The notes: generated by a model not told the origin, from the letters alone. A stretch of 64,000 nucleotides of DNA from SZAS-103 sp038226665 (GCA_038226665.1 JBBRQI010000007.1:47232-111231), one strand, 5' to 3'. Shown: positions 1 through 9,036, counted from the first letter of the stretch. Numbers and translations: made by a program.

Positions 1-1245
1 GGAGCGCCGCAGACCGCTTCGGTGGATCGCATCGTCGCCGTCGTCGACGACGACGTCATCCTCAAGAGCGAGCTCGATCGCGCCGAGTCGAACGTCAAGC
101 AGCAGTACGCCGGACACGCCTCGCAGTTGCCGCCGGAAGACGTGCTGCAGAAGCAGGTGCTCGAGCGTCTCGTCCTCGCGCACCTGCAACTTGAGCGCGC
201 CAAGGAATCCGGAATCAAGGTCAGCGACGCCGAACTCGACCAGAGCGTGCAGCGCGTCGCCGCATCGAACAAGATGACCGTCGCCCAGATGCAGCAGCGG
301 CTCGCGGCCGACGGAATGACGAACGACGAATTCCGCAAATCGATGCACGACGAGATCGTCATCCAGAAAATGCAGCAATCGGTCATCCAGACCCGCGTGG
401 CGGTCAGCGACAGCGAGATCGACAACGAACTCGCGTCCCAGCATGCGGGCGGTCCGCAGGTACATCTTGCGCACATCCTCATCGCATTGCCTGCAAATCC
501 GACCCCGGAGCAGATCAAGACCGCACAGGGCAAGATCGACGGCATCAAGGAGCTGATCGAGCAGGGAAAGATGGATTTCTCGGCTGCCGCGATCCGCTAT
601 TCGGACAGCCAGAATGCCCTTGAGGGCGGCGACCTGGGCTGGCGCAGCCTCGATGAAGTACCACCTGCATTCACCGAAGTCATCAAGACGATGAAGTCGG
701 GACAGCTGAGTACGCCGATCCGCGGTGCCAGCGGTTTCCAGTTGCTCAAGCTCGTGGAAACCCGTGATGCAGGCCATGCCGCCACGCAGCAGGTCACCGA
801 ATTCCACGCACAGAACCTGATGGTGCGCGTCGGCCCCGGCGTGACCGCCGAGCAGGCCAAGGCGAAGATCGACGCGCTGCGCGCGCAACTGGTTGCCGGC
901 GCCGACTTCGCGACGCTCGCGAAGAAAAACTCGGACGACAATTCCACCAGCGACAAGGGCGGCGACATGGGCTGGTTCCCGGCCAGCGCCTGGGGCAGTG
1001 CGGTGGAAGCGCAGATCCAGCAACTCAAGGATGGCGACGTGTCGCAACCGTTCCAGAGCGATGTCGGCTGGCACTTGATGAAGCGCCTCGGCACGCGCAC
1101 CACCGATGCCAGCGCGCAGGCCGAACGCAACACAGCGCGCGAGACGATTTCGCGCCGCAAATCGCAGGACGAATACGACACCTTCCTGCGCCAACTGCGT
1201 TCGGAAGCCTACGTGGACATCCGGCTGACGACCGACAAGAGCTGA
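1..1245 (+). CDS. surA: Periplasmic peptidyl-prolyl isomerase/chaperone SurA (5' end outside window)
   Basis: SurA escorts unfolded outer-membrane proteins through the periplasm. The frame is open from base 1 (it reads G-A-P-Q-T-A-S before the first GTG at 22), so the signal peptide and first residues lie upstream. The SurA N-terminal helical domain begins near DRIVAVVDDDVILKSELD. Two parvulin-type rotamase domains follow: the first begins around VHLAHILIALP and contains GGDLGWR, the second begins around FHAQNLMVRVGPG and contains GGDMGWF. The fragment of about 414 residues fits a family length of roughly 430-450. It is followed 4 bases later by pdxA, the conserved gammaproteobacterial order. 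Identity is secure; only the start is missing. Confidence 0.96.
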   Translation, partial: GAPQTASVDRIVAVVDDDVILKSELDRAESNVKQQYAGHASQLPPEDVLQKQVLERLVLAHLQLERAKESGIKVSDAELDQSVQRVAASNKMTVAQMQQRLAADGMTNDEFRKSMHDEIVIQKMQQSVIQTRVAVSDSEIDNELASQHAGGPQVHLAHILIALPANPTPEQIKTAQGKIDGIKELIEQGKMDFSAAAIRYSDSQNALEGGDLGWRSLDEVPPAFTEVIKTMKSGQLSTPIRGASGFQLLKLVETRDAGHAATQQVTEFHAQNLMVRVGPGVTAEQAKAKIDALRAQLVAGADFATLAKKNSDDNSTSDKGGDMGWFPASAWGSAVEAQIQQLKDGDVSQPFQSDVGWHLMKRLGTRTTDASAQAERNTARETISRRKSQDEYDTFLRQLRSEAYVDIRLTTDKS

Positions 1246-1249
1246 TCGA

Positions 1250-2266
1250 ATGCGTCCCCGGCTGGCGCGCGCCCGACTGGTTCTGGTTCCAGGCGAGCCG
1301 GCAGGGATCGGCCACGAGTTGTGCGTGCGGATCGCGCAGCAATCGCATGCCGCGCGCATCGTGGTGCTGGCCGATCCCGACACCCTGTTGCAGGCAGCCC
1401 GCGCTCTTGGGTTGCCGCTGCGTTTGCGCGATGCGGATGCGGATGCCGGTCCCGGCGAACTTGCAGTACTGCCGTTGAAACAGGCCGTACCAACGGTATT
1501 CGGGCAACCCGATCCTGCCAACGCGCGCGGTGTGATCGACGCGTTGTTGCTCGGCGCACGCAGCTGCCTTGATGGCGACGCCGACGCATTGGTCACCGGG
1601 CCGGTGCACAAGGCCGCAATCAATGCGGCCGGCATCGCCTACAGCGGCACGACCGAATTGCTCGCGGCACAGGCCGGCCGCGATGTGGTGATGATGCTGG
1701 CTTCGGTCGCATCGGCACGCCAGCCGCTGCGCGTTGCGCTCGTGACGACGCACATGCCGTTGCGCGACGTGCCGGATGCGATCACCCGCGAAGGGCTTGC
1801 GCGTACCTTGCGCATCCTCGATGCCGACCTGCGCACGCGTTTCGGCATCGCGCAGCCACGCATCGCGGTATTGGGATTGAATCCGCACGCGGGCGAGCAG
1901 GGCTACCTCGGTCGCGAAGAGATCGACACCATCACGCCAACGCTCGACGCGCTGCGCGGCGAAGGCATGCAGCTGCTCGGCCCGCTGCCGGCCGATACCG
2001 CATTTCTGCCGCGCCACCTCGCCGAATGCGATGCGGTGCTGGCCATGTACCACGACCAAGGCCTCCCGGTGCTCAAGCACGCGGGGTTCGAGAACGCAGT
2101 CAACATCACCCTGGGCTTGCCCTATCCGCGCGTGGCGGTTGATCATGGCACCGCGCTGGAACTCGCCGGCAGCGGTCGAGCCGATCCATCCAGCATGTTG
2201 CACGCGATCACGGTCGCGGCCGCGATGGCGCAAACTTCGGGTTCAGACATCCGGGCGACCCCATGA
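1250..2266 (+). CDS. pdxA: 4-hydroxythreonine-4-phosphate dehydrogenase PdxA
   Basis: PdxA oxidises 4-phosphohydroxy-L-threonine with NAD in the DXP-dependent route to pyridoxal phosphate; it is cytoplasmic and divalent-metal dependent. The 338-residue product has the family blocks GEPAGIGHELCVRI near the N terminus, VTGPVHKAAIN, and three metal-binding histidines in TTHMPL (about residue 168), LNPHAGE (about 212) and AMYHDQG (about 267), close to the E. coli positions. It starts with ATG 4 bases after surA. Its stop overlaps the next start as ATGA, so the downstream membrane protein is translationally coupled. pdxH, from the same pathway, lies near 52 kb. Confidence 0.96.
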   Translation: MRPRLARARLVLVPGEPAGIGHELCVRIAQQSHAARIVVLADPDTLLQAARALGLPLRLRDADADAGPGELAVLPLKQAVPTVFGQPDPANARGVIDALLLGARSCLDGDADALVTGPVHKAAINAAGIAYSGTTELLAAQAGRDVVMMLASVASARQPLRVALVTTHMPLRDVPDAITREGLARTLRILDADLRTRFGIAQPRIAVLGLNPHAGEQGYLGREEIDTITPTLDALRGEGMQLLGPLPADTAFLPRHLAECDAVLAMYHDQGLPVLKHAGFENAVNITLGLPYPRVAVDHGTALELAGSGRADPSSMLHAITVAAAMAQTSGSDIRATP

Positions 2267-2760
2267 ACGCGACCGATCACGACGACGAATCACCAGGCGC
2301 GGAGCACGATTTCCTGCGCAGCGATCCCGACCAGCGTCGCAAGGTGCAATGGCTGATCGCGACGATGGTTGCAGTGGCATTGTTGTTTTGGCTGTTCGGC
2401 CTGCCGGCGCTGAGACGCTGGACGGATGTCGGCGATGTTGCCGTGATGACGCATCGGATGGGGCTGGTGTTCTACGGTTTGTGCGCATTGCTGCTCGCAA
2501 CTGCGATGTATGCAGGCTGGTACGCGCAACGGATCTTCCGCGCGTCGCAGTTTCCGCCTCCCGGAAGCTGGGTATTGCGCGATACGCGCTTGTTGCGGGG
2601 CGACCACGCGCGTGCACGCGGCTGGTGGGTGGTGGTTTGCGCGATCAGTTTCCTGTTGCTCGCGATCTATGCCGCGATGCTGCCGCAACGGCTCGCCGGG
2701 CTGCTCGCGCTTCCACCCACGCCACACGCTGCCCGGCAAATCGCCCCGCCGCATGGCTGA
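2263..2760 (+). CDS. Hypothetical three-helix inner-membrane protein
   Basis: I do not recognise a family. The 165-residue product has an acidic N terminus (about residues 1-25) and three hydrophobic segments, roughly residues 30-50, 64-88 and 122-142, followed by a short proline-rich tail. It overlaps pdxA by ATGA, and rsmA overlaps its stop by 8 bases, so the three are probably translated in series from the surA-pdxA transcript. In E. coli, rsmA follows pdxA directly, so this gene is an insertion relative to that order. Coding potential is supported by the double coupling and by membrane-protein composition. Confidence 0.8.
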   Translation: MNATDHDDESPGAEHDFLRSDPDQRRKVQWLIATMVAVALLFWLFGLPALRRWTDVGDVAVMTHRMGLVFYGLCALLLATAMYAGWYAQRIFRASQFPPPGSWVLRDTRLLRGDHARARGWWVVVCAISFLLLAIYAAMLPQRLAGLLALPPTPHAARQIAPPHG

Positions 2761-3565
2761 GCCACGCCACGCAGCGAAGAAGCAACTGGGCCAGCACTTC
2801 CTGCACGATGCCGGAATCATCGATCGCATCGTGCGCGCGGTGGATCCGCAGCCGGGCGAGCGTCTCGTCGAGATCGGACCCGGACAAGGCGCGCTCACCT
2901 CGCCGCTGCTGCAACGCCACGGCGCATTGACCGTGATCGAACTCGATCGCGACCTGCTCGTCCCGTTGCACGCGCTGGGCGGGGACGATGTCGCGCTTGA
3001 TGTGATCCATTCGGATGTGTTGAAGGTCGATTTCACCGCGCTCGCCGATGGAGGCGTCCTGCGCTTGATCGGCAACCTGCCCTACAACATCTCCTCGCCG
3101 ATCCTGTTCCACGCGCTCGATCACGCGGCGGTGATCCGCGACATGCACTTCATGCTGCAGAAGGAAGTCGTCGATCGCATGGCCGCAACGCCGGGCGGCA
3201 AAGTCTATGGCCGGTTGAGCGTGATGCTGCAGGCGTATTGCGAAGTGATCCCTCTGTTTGACGTGCCGCCAGCCGCCTTCCGGCCGCCGCCGCAGGTGGA
3301 TTCGGCGGTCGTGCGATTGGTTCCGCTCATGCCCGACAGCATCGGCATCAGCGATCGCGCGCTGTTCGCGCATGTCGTGCGCGACGCGTTCGGCCAGCGC
3401 CGCAAGACCCTGCGCAACTCCTTGTCCGCCCTGTGCGATGACGGCGATCTCGCTGCTGCGGGGGTGCGCTCGTCGGCGCGCGCGGAGGAACTCGCCGTTG
3501 CCGAATTTGTCGAACTCGCCAATGTCCTCGCAGCCCGTCGCCAGCAATCCACCGCGATGCCGTAA
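2753..3565 (+). CDS. rsmA: 16S rRNA (adenine1518/1519-N6)-dimethyltransferase RsmA
   Basis: RsmA (KsgA) dimethylates two adjacent adenines in the helix-45 loop of 16S rRNA with S-adenosylmethionine during late 30S assembly. The 270-residue product shows KKQLGQHFL at the N terminus, the SAM-binding loop EIGPGQGALT, an acidic residue after strand 2 (VIELDRD) and the catalytic motif NLPYNISSP. The ATG at 2753 was chosen because the protein then begins MAEPRHAAKKQLGQHFL, as in the family; the frame stays open further upstream but that part overlaps the preceding membrane-protein gene. ApaG follows after 9 bases. Confidence 0.96.
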   Translation: MAEPRHAAKKQLGQHFLHDAGIIDRIVRAVDPQPGERLVEIGPGQGALTSPLLQRHGALTVIELDRDLLVPLHALGGDDVALDVIHSDVLKVDFTALADGGVLRLIGNLPYNISSPILFHALDHAAVIRDMHFMLQKEVVDRMAATPGGKVYGRLSVMLQAYCEVIPLFDVPPAAFRPPPQVDSAVVRLVPLMPDSIGISDRALFAHVVRDAFGQRRKTLRNSLSALCDDGDLAAAGVRSSARAEELAVAEFVELANVLAARRQQSTAMP

Positions 3566-3574
3566 AATGGCAGC

Positions 3575-3955
3575 ATGAGCAAGCCTGTCTACGCCTTCGA
3601 TATCGAGATCACGACGCGCTTCCTGGACGAGCAATCGCGTCCTGCCGAGGATCGTTACGTGTTCGCGTACACGATCAGCATCCGCAACACCGGCGATGTC
3701 CCCGCCCGCCTGCTCGATCGCCACTGGATCATCAGCGACGCCAATGGTCGTGTCGAGGAAGTACGCGGCGACGGTGTCGTCGGCGAACAACCCTTGCTGC
3801 AACCGGGCGAACACTTCGAATACACGTCCGGTGCGGTGCTCGAAACCAGCGTCGGCACCATGCAGGGCAGTTACGGGATGCTCGCAGACGACGGCACGCG
3901 CTTCGAAGCACCGATTCCGGCGTTCACGCTCGCCGTGCCGCGCACGCTGCATTGA
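3575..3955 (+). CDS. apaG: ApaG-domain protein
   Basis: The 126-residue protein is a full-length ApaG with a fibronectin-III-like beta fold. Recognisable pieces are YVFAYTISIRN, RHWIISDANG, GEHFEYTSG and GTMQGSY. Its biochemical role is unsettled; the domain also occurs in eukaryotic F-box proteins. It lies between rsmA and apaH, as in E. coli. A TAAAAT hexamer at 3563-3568 ends only 6 bases before the ATG, so a promoter here would give an almost leaderless message, but I found no convincing -35 element. Confidence 0.95.
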   Translation: MSKPVYAFDIEITTRFLDEQSRPAEDRYVFAYTISIRNTGDVPARLLDRHWIISDANGRVEEVRGDGVVGEQPLLQPGEHFEYTSGAVLETSVGTMQGSYGMLADDGTRFEAPIPAFTLAVPRTLH

Positions 3956-3968
3956 TGGCGACCTGAGC

Positions 3969-4805
3969 GTGACGACTTGGGCCATCGGGGACCTGCAGGG
4001 CTGTTACGAACCGTTGCAGCGCCTGCTCGAAAAAATCCGCTTCGATCCCGCGCTGGATCGCTTGTGGTTCTGCGGCGACCTCGTCAATCGCGGCGGCCAA
4101 TCGCTCGAAACGCTGCGGCTCGTGCATTCGTTGTCGATCCACAGCACCATCGTGCTCGGCAATCACGACCTGTCTCTGCTGTCGATCGCCGAACGTCGCG
4201 AAGCCGACCAGCGCAAGGTCAATCCGGATTTGCAGTCGGTGCTGTTCGCACCCGATCGCGACGTCCTGATCGGATGGCTGCGTTCGCAGAACCTGATGCA
4301 CACCGATCGCACGATCGGCTGGACGATGCTGCACGCAGGCCTGATGCCGAAGTGGACGATCCCGATCGCCGAAGCGCGTGCGCGCGAAGTCGAGGCGCGA
4401 CTGCACGGCCCAGAGTTCGACAGGATCCTGCGCAACATGTACGGCGATCGTCCCGCGTGGTCGCCGAAGCTCAAGGGCATGGATCGCGATCGCGCGATCA
4501 TCAACGTGTTCACGCGCCTGCGTTACTGCACGCCGCGCGGGCGCATCGCGTTCGACGTGAAAGGCGCGCCGGGCACGCAATTGCCGGGTTTGTATCCGTG
4601 GTTTGAAGCACCTGGCAGCGTCAAGCGCAACCTGCGCATCGTCTGCGGCCACTGGTCCACGCTCGGATTGATGATCGGCATGGGCGTGCACGCGATCGAT
4701 ACCGGCTGCGTCTGGGGCGGCCCGCTGACCGCACTCGAACTGGTGCCGCCAGGCGAAGCACCACGGATCGTGCAGGTGCCGGGACGCGAAAAACCGTCAG
4801 TCTGA
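3969..4805 (+). CDS. apaH: Symmetrical bis(5'-nucleosyl)-tetraphosphatase ApaH
   Basis: ApaH cleaves Ap4A (and Ap4A caps on RNA) to two ADP. The 278-residue protein matches the usual length of about 280 and carries the metallophosphatase signatures GDLQGC, GDLVNRG and GNHD followed by the family-specific C-terminal blocks. The GTG at 3969 was chosen because it places TTWAIGDLQGC at the N terminus; the frame is open further upstream but that overlaps apaG. It lies 13 bases after apaG and converges with folA with only 6 bases between the two stops. Confidence 0.95.
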   Translation: MTTWAIGDLQGCYEPLQRLLEKIRFDPALDRLWFCGDLVNRGGQSLETLRLVHSLSIHSTIVLGNHDLSLLSIAERREADQRKVNPDLQSVLFAPDRDVLIGWLRSQNLMHTDRTIGWTMLHAGLMPKWTIPIAEARAREVEARLHGPEFDRILRNMYGDRPAWSPKLKGMDRDRAIINVFTRLRYCTPRGRIAFDVKGAPGTQLPGLYPWFEAPGSVKRNLRIVCGHWSTLGLMIGMGVHAIDTGCVWGGPLTALELVPPGEAPRIVQVPGREKPSV

Positions 4806-4811
4806 TCTGCC

Positions 4812-5306
4812 TCAATGTGTTCTCTCGTAGTCGACGAACTCGAACGCGCAGGCATGCTTCGGATCCACGGCATGCGATTCGCACGATACGACGCGCCACT
4901 GCGACGCATCGAACGCCGGGAAAAACACATCGGCATCCTCGACCACCGTATCGACGAGGGTCAGGTGCATGCGCGTCGCCAGCGGCAGCGTGAGCGCGAA
5001 CACATCGCCGCCACCGATCACCATCAATTCTGCGTCGCCTACGATTTCGAGCGCCGCATCCAGCGACGCGACTGCATCCATTCCCGTGAATGGCACACGA
5101 CCCGAGCGGGTCAACACGAGATTGCGCCGGCCCGGCAACGCGCGGACGAGCGATTCCGCAGTCTTGCGCCCCATCAGCAATGGCTTGCCTAGTGTCAGAG
5201 CCTTGAAGCGTTTCAGGTCGTCGGGCAAATGCCAGGGGAGTGCGTTCACCTTGCCGATGGCGCGACCGCGATCGAGTGCGGCGATCAACACAAGCTGCGC
5301 CGTCAC
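4812..5306 (-). CDS. folA: Dihydrofolate reductase
   Basis: FolA reduces dihydrofolate to tetrahydrofolate with NADPH. The 164-residue product has the classic type I fold: LIAALDRGRAIGK, LPWHLPDDLKRFK with the active-site acid, PLLMGRKTAES, RRNLVLTR, MVIGGGDVFAL and the C-terminal CAFEFVDYER. The GTG at 5306 overlaps the thyA stop as GTGA, which fixes the start and couples it to thyA. The pairing is functional, because ThyA makes the dihydrofolate that FolA recycles. Confidence 0.95.
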   Translation of the reverse strand: MTAQLVLIAALDRGRAIGKVNALPWHLPDDLKRFKALTLGKPLLMGRKTAESLVRALPGRRNLVLTRSGRVPFTGMDAVASLDAALEIVGDAELMVIGGGDVFALTLPLATRMHLTLVDTVVEDADVFFPAFDASQWRVVSCESHAVDPKHACAFEFVDYERTH

Positions 5307-6097
5307 ACCGCCACCGACGCCTTGATCGCAGGCAGCGGAGCGTAATTTTCGATCGCAATATCTTCGTATCGAAACGCGAAAATGTCGGTGACGTCCGGGT
5401 CGAGTTTCAGCTTCGGTAAAGCGCGCGGCGTGCGCGACAATTGTTCGCGCGCCTGCTCGACATGGTTGTCGTACAAATGCGCGTCGCCGAGCGTGTGCAC
5501 GAAGTCTCCCACGCCCAGTCCACAAACCTGCGCGACCATCTGCGTGAGCAGTGCGTAGCTCGCGATGTTGAACGGCACGCCGAGGAAGATGTCGCCACTG
5601 CGCTGGTACAACTGGCAGCTGAGTTTTCCGTTCGCGACGTAGAACTGGAACAGCGTATGGCACGGCATCAGCGCCATCTTCGGCAGGTCGGCGACGTTCC
5701 ACGCACTCACGATCAGCCGACGCGAATCCGGGTTGCGCTTGATCTCGTCGACAACCCACTGGATCTGGTCGATCTCGACGCCATGCGCGCCGGCCCAGCG
5801 TCGCCACTGTTTGCCGTACACCGGGCCAAGTTCGCCATCCGCATCGGCCCACTCATCCCAGATGCCGACCCGGTTTTCGCGCAGATAACCAACATTCGTT
5901 TCACCACGCAGGAACCACAACAGCTCGTGCACGATCGAGCGCAGGTGCAATTTCTTGGTCGTGACCAGCGGGAATCCGTCGTTCAAATCGAAACGCATCT
6001 GCCAGCCGAACACCGAACGCGTGCCGGTGCCGGTGCGATCGGCCTTGTGCGCGCCGTGTTCGAGGACATGCCGCAACAATTCCAGGTATTGTTTCAT
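5303..6097 (-). CDS. thyA: Thymidylate synthase
   Basis: ThyA methylates dUMP to dTMP using methylene-tetrahydrofolate. The 264-residue product is the same length as the E. coli enzyme. It begins MKQYLELLRHVLEHG, then has DRTGTGTRSVFG, the catalytic cysteine in MALMPCHTLFQFYV, QRSGDIFLGVPFNI and a C-terminal hydrophobic tail. Its ATG overlaps the lgt stop (ATGA), and its stop overlaps the folA GTG, so lgt-thyA-folA are translated as a coupled series. The lgt-thyA neighbour pair is common in gammaproteobacteria. Confidence 0.96.
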   Translation of the reverse strand: MKQYLELLRHVLEHGAHKADRTGTGTRSVFGWQMRFDLNDGFPLVTTKKLHLRSIVHELLWFLRGETNVGYLRENRVGIWDEWADADGELGPVYGKQWRRWAGAHGVEIDQIQWVVDEIKRNPDSRRLIVSAWNVADLPKMALMPCHTLFQFYVANGKLSCQLYQRSGDIFLGVPFNIASYALLTQMVAQVCGLGVGDFVHTLGDAHLYDNHVEQAREQLSRTPRALPKLKLDPDVTDIFAFRYEDIAIENYAPLPAIKASVAV

Positions 6098-7053
6098 CGC
6101 ATCCCCGAACGCATCCTGGATCGCTCGCTCTGTTGCGAATCGTCCGGCGTCAATGGCATGAGCGTCGGCGCGCGGCGCGACATCCACAGCAACACCAGCC
6201 CGATCGCGATCAAGGGCAGCGACAACGCCTGCCCCATCGTCAGCCAGCCGAATGCGAGGTAGCCGAGCTGCGCATCCGGGACGCGCACGAATTCGACGAG
6301 GAAACGGAAACAGCCGTACAGCAACGCGAACAATCCCGACACCGCATAACGCGGACGCGGCTTGCGGGAATAGACGTACAACACGGTGAACATCACGATG
6401 CCTTCGAGCGTGGCTTCGTAGAGTTGCGACGGATGCCGCGCCCATTGTTCCAGTGCGCCCTGGTGGGCGAGATCGCGCAGCCGCGCAAGGCCCGCATTCT
6501 GGTATGCCCCGGAGGTGATGCCTTTCGGGAAAATCACCGCCCACGGCACGTCGCTCTGCTTGCCCCACAACTCACCGCCGATGAAATTGCCGAGCCGCCC
6601 GAAACCCAATCCCGGCGGCACCAGCGGTGCGACGAAATCCACGGTGTCGAAAAATTTCAGTCCATGCCTGCGCGACCACCACGCGACCGCCACCAGCACA
6701 CCGGCCAGGCCACCGTGGAAACTCATGCCGCCGTCCCAGACCTTGAACAACGCCGTCGGATCGTTCCACATCCAGCTGATGCCGGTGTCGTAATAGAACA
6801 GCATGTAGCCGATGCGGCCGCCGAACACGACGCCGAGCATCGCGTAGAACATCAGGTCGCCGTAGCTTTGCGCATCCACGTTCGGCAAGCGGCCTGCCTG
6901 CACGCGACGGCTACCGAGCCACCACGCGATGCCAAAGCCGAGCAGGTACATCACGCCGTACCAGTGGATGCCGGGCTGGAAATGCATGCCAAGCAAATTG
7001 AACGCAGGCAGCTGCAGTGCGATCGGATCGATGTCGTGGAGATAGTGGGTCAT
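6094..7053 (-). CDS. lgt: Prolipoprotein diacylglyceryl transferase
   Basis: Lgt transfers diacylglycerol from phosphatidylglycerol to the lipobox cysteine of prolipoproteins in the inner membrane. The 319-residue product has several transmembrane segments, GIHWYGVMYLLGF near the N terminus, GGRIGYMLFYY, MSFHGGLAG and the Lgt signature GRLGNFIGGELWG. It is the first gene of lgt-thyA-folA. The 67 bases upstream (7054-7120) separate it from the TPM gene and probably hold its promoter, though I could not identify clear hexamers. Confidence 0.95.
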   Translation of the reverse strand: MTHYLHDIDPIALQLPAFNLLGMHFQPGIHWYGVMYLLGFGIAWWLGSRRVQAGRLPNVDAQSYGDLMFYAMLGVVFGGRIGYMLFYYDTGISWMWNDPTALFKVWDGGMSFHGGLAGVLVAVAWWSRRHGLKFFDTVDFVAPLVPPGLGFGRLGNFIGGELWGKQSDVPWAVIFPKGITSGAYQNAGLARLRDLAHQGALEQWARHPSQLYEATLEGIVMFTVLYVYSRKPRPRYAVSGLFALLYGCFRFLVEFVRVPDAQLGYLAFGWLTMGQALSLPLIAIGLVLLWMSRRAPTLMPLTPDDSQQSERSRMRSGMR

Positions 7054-7120
7054 GTCGCCTGTTGTCTTGCCGATCGCTTGGGAATTGCGCGCGTGAGTCG
7101 CTATTGTCGCAGACGCGCGA

Positions 7121-7624
7121 TCAAAGCCGCACCGGCTCGTCGGGCAATTCGTCGGGCGTGGATTCCAGCGTCGGCAATGCGCCGCGCAGCAACGCGCCGA
7201 TCCGCGCGATGCCAGCGACTACCGCGTCGGCCGGTTGCGCGCTGCGCAGTCCCTCGCTCACCTCGGCGCAGACCGCTTCCCACGCAGCCACTGGCACCAG
7301 CGCATTGATGCCGCGATCGGCGACGACCTCGATCGCGCGATCGGCCCACAACAGGTACAGCAGCACGCCGGTATTGGCCTCGGTATCCCAGACCCGCAAA
7401 CGCGAGAACACATCGAGCGCGCGGCTGCGCGCATCTTGGTGCCGCCGCAGCATGCGCAACGACAGCCTGGCCTCGACTGCGAAACGGATTTCGCCGGCAT
7501 GGCCGCGCTCGGCGGCGGCGATCGCGTCGCGAATGCGCACCATCGCTTCGCGGTTGAAGCGCCGGTGCACGACGCCGCTGCCGGTGCCCAGATGGGTCAA
7601 CACCCTCGATAATTTTCCTGCCAT
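7121..7624 (-). CDS. TPM-domain protein without signal peptide
   Basis: The 167-residue product is a single TPM-type domain (the TLP18.3/Psb32/MOLO-1 fold). Visible pieces are RRFNREAMVRIRDAI, GEIRFAVEARLS and GVLLYLLWADRAIEVVADRGI, the last typical of the family. No signal peptide or membrane anchor is visible, so unlike its two upstream paralogues it should be cytosolic or peripheral. Its ATG overlaps the stop of the preceding gene by one base (TGATG). The role of bacterial TPM proteins is poorly defined; they are often found beside LemA, as here. Confidence 0.85.
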   Translation of the reverse strand: MAGKLSRVLTHLGTGSGVVHRRFNREAMVRIRDAIAAAERGHAGEIRFAVEARLSLRMLRRHQDARSRALDVFSRLRVWDTEANTGVLLYLLWADRAIEVVADRGINALVPVAAWEAVCAEVSEGLRSAQPADAVVAGIARIGALLRGALPTLESTPDELPDEPVRL

Positions 7625-9036
7625 CACCAACTCCCCGAAGCGCCACCGCCACTGAATCCGCCGCCACCGCCGCTGAAACCACCGCCACCCCCGCTGACCG
7701 CACTGCTGACCAGGCCGCCAGCGATCGTACCCAGGATGTCCCAGCCGCTGACCGACGATGCACGTCCATCGTCGGAACTCCAATCGATGGGAGGGCCATC
7801 GTCCTCGGCGTACTTTCCGGAAAGGTAAGCGGCCAGTGCTGCGAAGCACAGCGCGAACAAGGCTCCCGCACCGGCGATCAGCGGCACCACACCGACCACC
7901 AGGCCGGTCGCGCCGCCGCGCAGGAGCGTCGGCTGGTGGCCCAACACGGCGGCAGCGACTACGCCCAGGAAGATCATCCCGACCAGGACAATGATCCAGG
8001 TGCCGAATGGCGGTGGCGAAAACCAGTCGGCCGCCATCCCCCAATCGATGCTGTTCTCCGGCTTGGGCGGCAGGCTCTTGCCATTCTCCAGGTCGATGAT
8101 CCGGTCGACGCCCGCTTCCAATCCACCGGCGGTATCGCCGCGGATCATCTTCGGCGACATGAATTCGTATTTGATGCGATGGATGATGTCGGGTGTGATC
8201 GTCCCTTCGAGGTCGCGGCCGACCACGATGCGATCTCCAAATGGCTCCTCGGACTCCAGCAATAGCACTGAATCCTTGCGCGGCCCATCGAGCTGCCATG
8301 CGGCGAAGACGCGGTCCGTATAGTGGTCGACCGTTTCGTCGGCGATGTTGTCGATCAGCAGTACTGCGATCCGCGCGCCTTTGGATGCCTCGAACTTGGT
8401 CAGTTTTTCGTCCAGGTCGAACGCTTGCGATGTCGTGATCAGCCTCGTCCGGTTGACGACATGCCCCACCAGTTCGGGTATCGGAGTCGCCGCAGCAGCG
8501 AACTCCACCGCAGCGCCGCTGGCGACCTTCGGCGGCTGCGGCAAGGCCCCGCCGTTCACTACGCCGATGATGCGATCGATGCCGTCGTTCAATCCACCCG
8601 CGTAGTCGCCTGCGAGGAATTTCGGGGTGATGAACTCATCGATGATGCGGTTCGCGATGGCGTCTGGCAGCACGCCCTCGTAGCCACGACCGACTTCAAT
8701 TCGCAGCTTGCGATCGCCCTTCGCGACCACCAGCAATACGCCGTCGTCCACGCCCTTGCGGCCGAGCTTCCACGCATCGACCACGCGGATCGAATACTGC
8801 TCGATGGTTTCATCGCCGGTCGTCGGCACGATCAACACCGCGATCTGGCCGCCCTTGGTTTGCTCGAATGCCGCGAGTTTATCTTCGAGCGCCTGCGCAT
8901 CAGCGCTCGAAAGCGTTGCGGTCTGATCGGTGATGCGCGCGCTCAACAGCGGCATCGGCGTCGCTGCGGCGAACGCGCTGCCGACGAACAGCAGCAGGCC
9001 AAGCACGACGACGGCGCGGACTAACCTTCCGGCCAT
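7624..9036 (-). CDS. Exported membrane protein with two tandem TPM domains (YgcG-like)
   Basis: The 470-residue product starts MAGRLVRAVVVLGLLLFVG, a signal peptide ending near GSAFA. It contains one canonical TPM domain (VTDQT-like ITDQTATLSS to about residue 165, with GGQIAVLIVPTTGDETIEQY) and a second, diverged TPM domain at about residues 185-325 (ARIAVLLIDNIADETVDHY). Hydrophobic segments follow, then an aspartate-rich stretch and a Gly/Ser tail (FSGGGGGFSGGGASGSW). The ATG at 9036 overlaps the upstream stop (TGATG); another ATG lies two codons earlier. A double-TPM layout is unusual, since YgcG-type proteins normally carry one. Confidence 0.87.
   Translation of the reverse strand: MAGRLVRAVVVLGLLLFVGSAFAAATPMPLLSARITDQTATLSSADAQALEDKLAAFEQTKGGQIAVLIVPTTGDETIEQYSIRVVDAWKLGRKGVDDGVLLVVAKGDRKLRIEVGRGYEGVLPDAIANRIIDEFITPKFLAGDYAGGLNDGIDRIIGVVNGGALPQPPKVASGAAVEFAAAATPIPELVGHVVNRTRLITTSQAFDLDEKLTKFEASKGARIAVLLIDNIADETVDHYTDRVFAAWQLDGPRKDSVLLLESEEPFGDRIVVGRDLEGTITPDIIHRIKYEFMSPKMIRGDTAGGLEAGVDRIIDLENGKSLPPKPENSIDWGMAADWFSPPPFGTWIIVLVGMIFLGVVAAAVLGHQPTLLRGGATGLVVGVVPLIAGAGALFALCFAALAAYLSGKYAEDDGPPIDWSSDDGRASSVSGWDILGTIAGGLVSSAVSGGGGGFSGGGGGFSGGGASGSW

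Noticed and set aside
1025..2233. Long minus-strand frame across surA and pdxA
   Set aside because: Shadow of two clearly conserved plus-strand genes; no domain and arginine-rich composition.
3563..3575. TAAAAT as a promoter giving a leaderless apaG message
   Set aside because: No acceptable -35 at a suitable distance, and apaG sits in an operon with rsmA 9 bases upstream.
7099..7110. Shared 12-mer CGCTATTGTCGC here and at 52523-52534, as a regulatory motif
   Set aside because: Two copies only and different orientation relative to the nearest genes. It may simply reflect a promoter-like sequence, so it is not counted as a feature.
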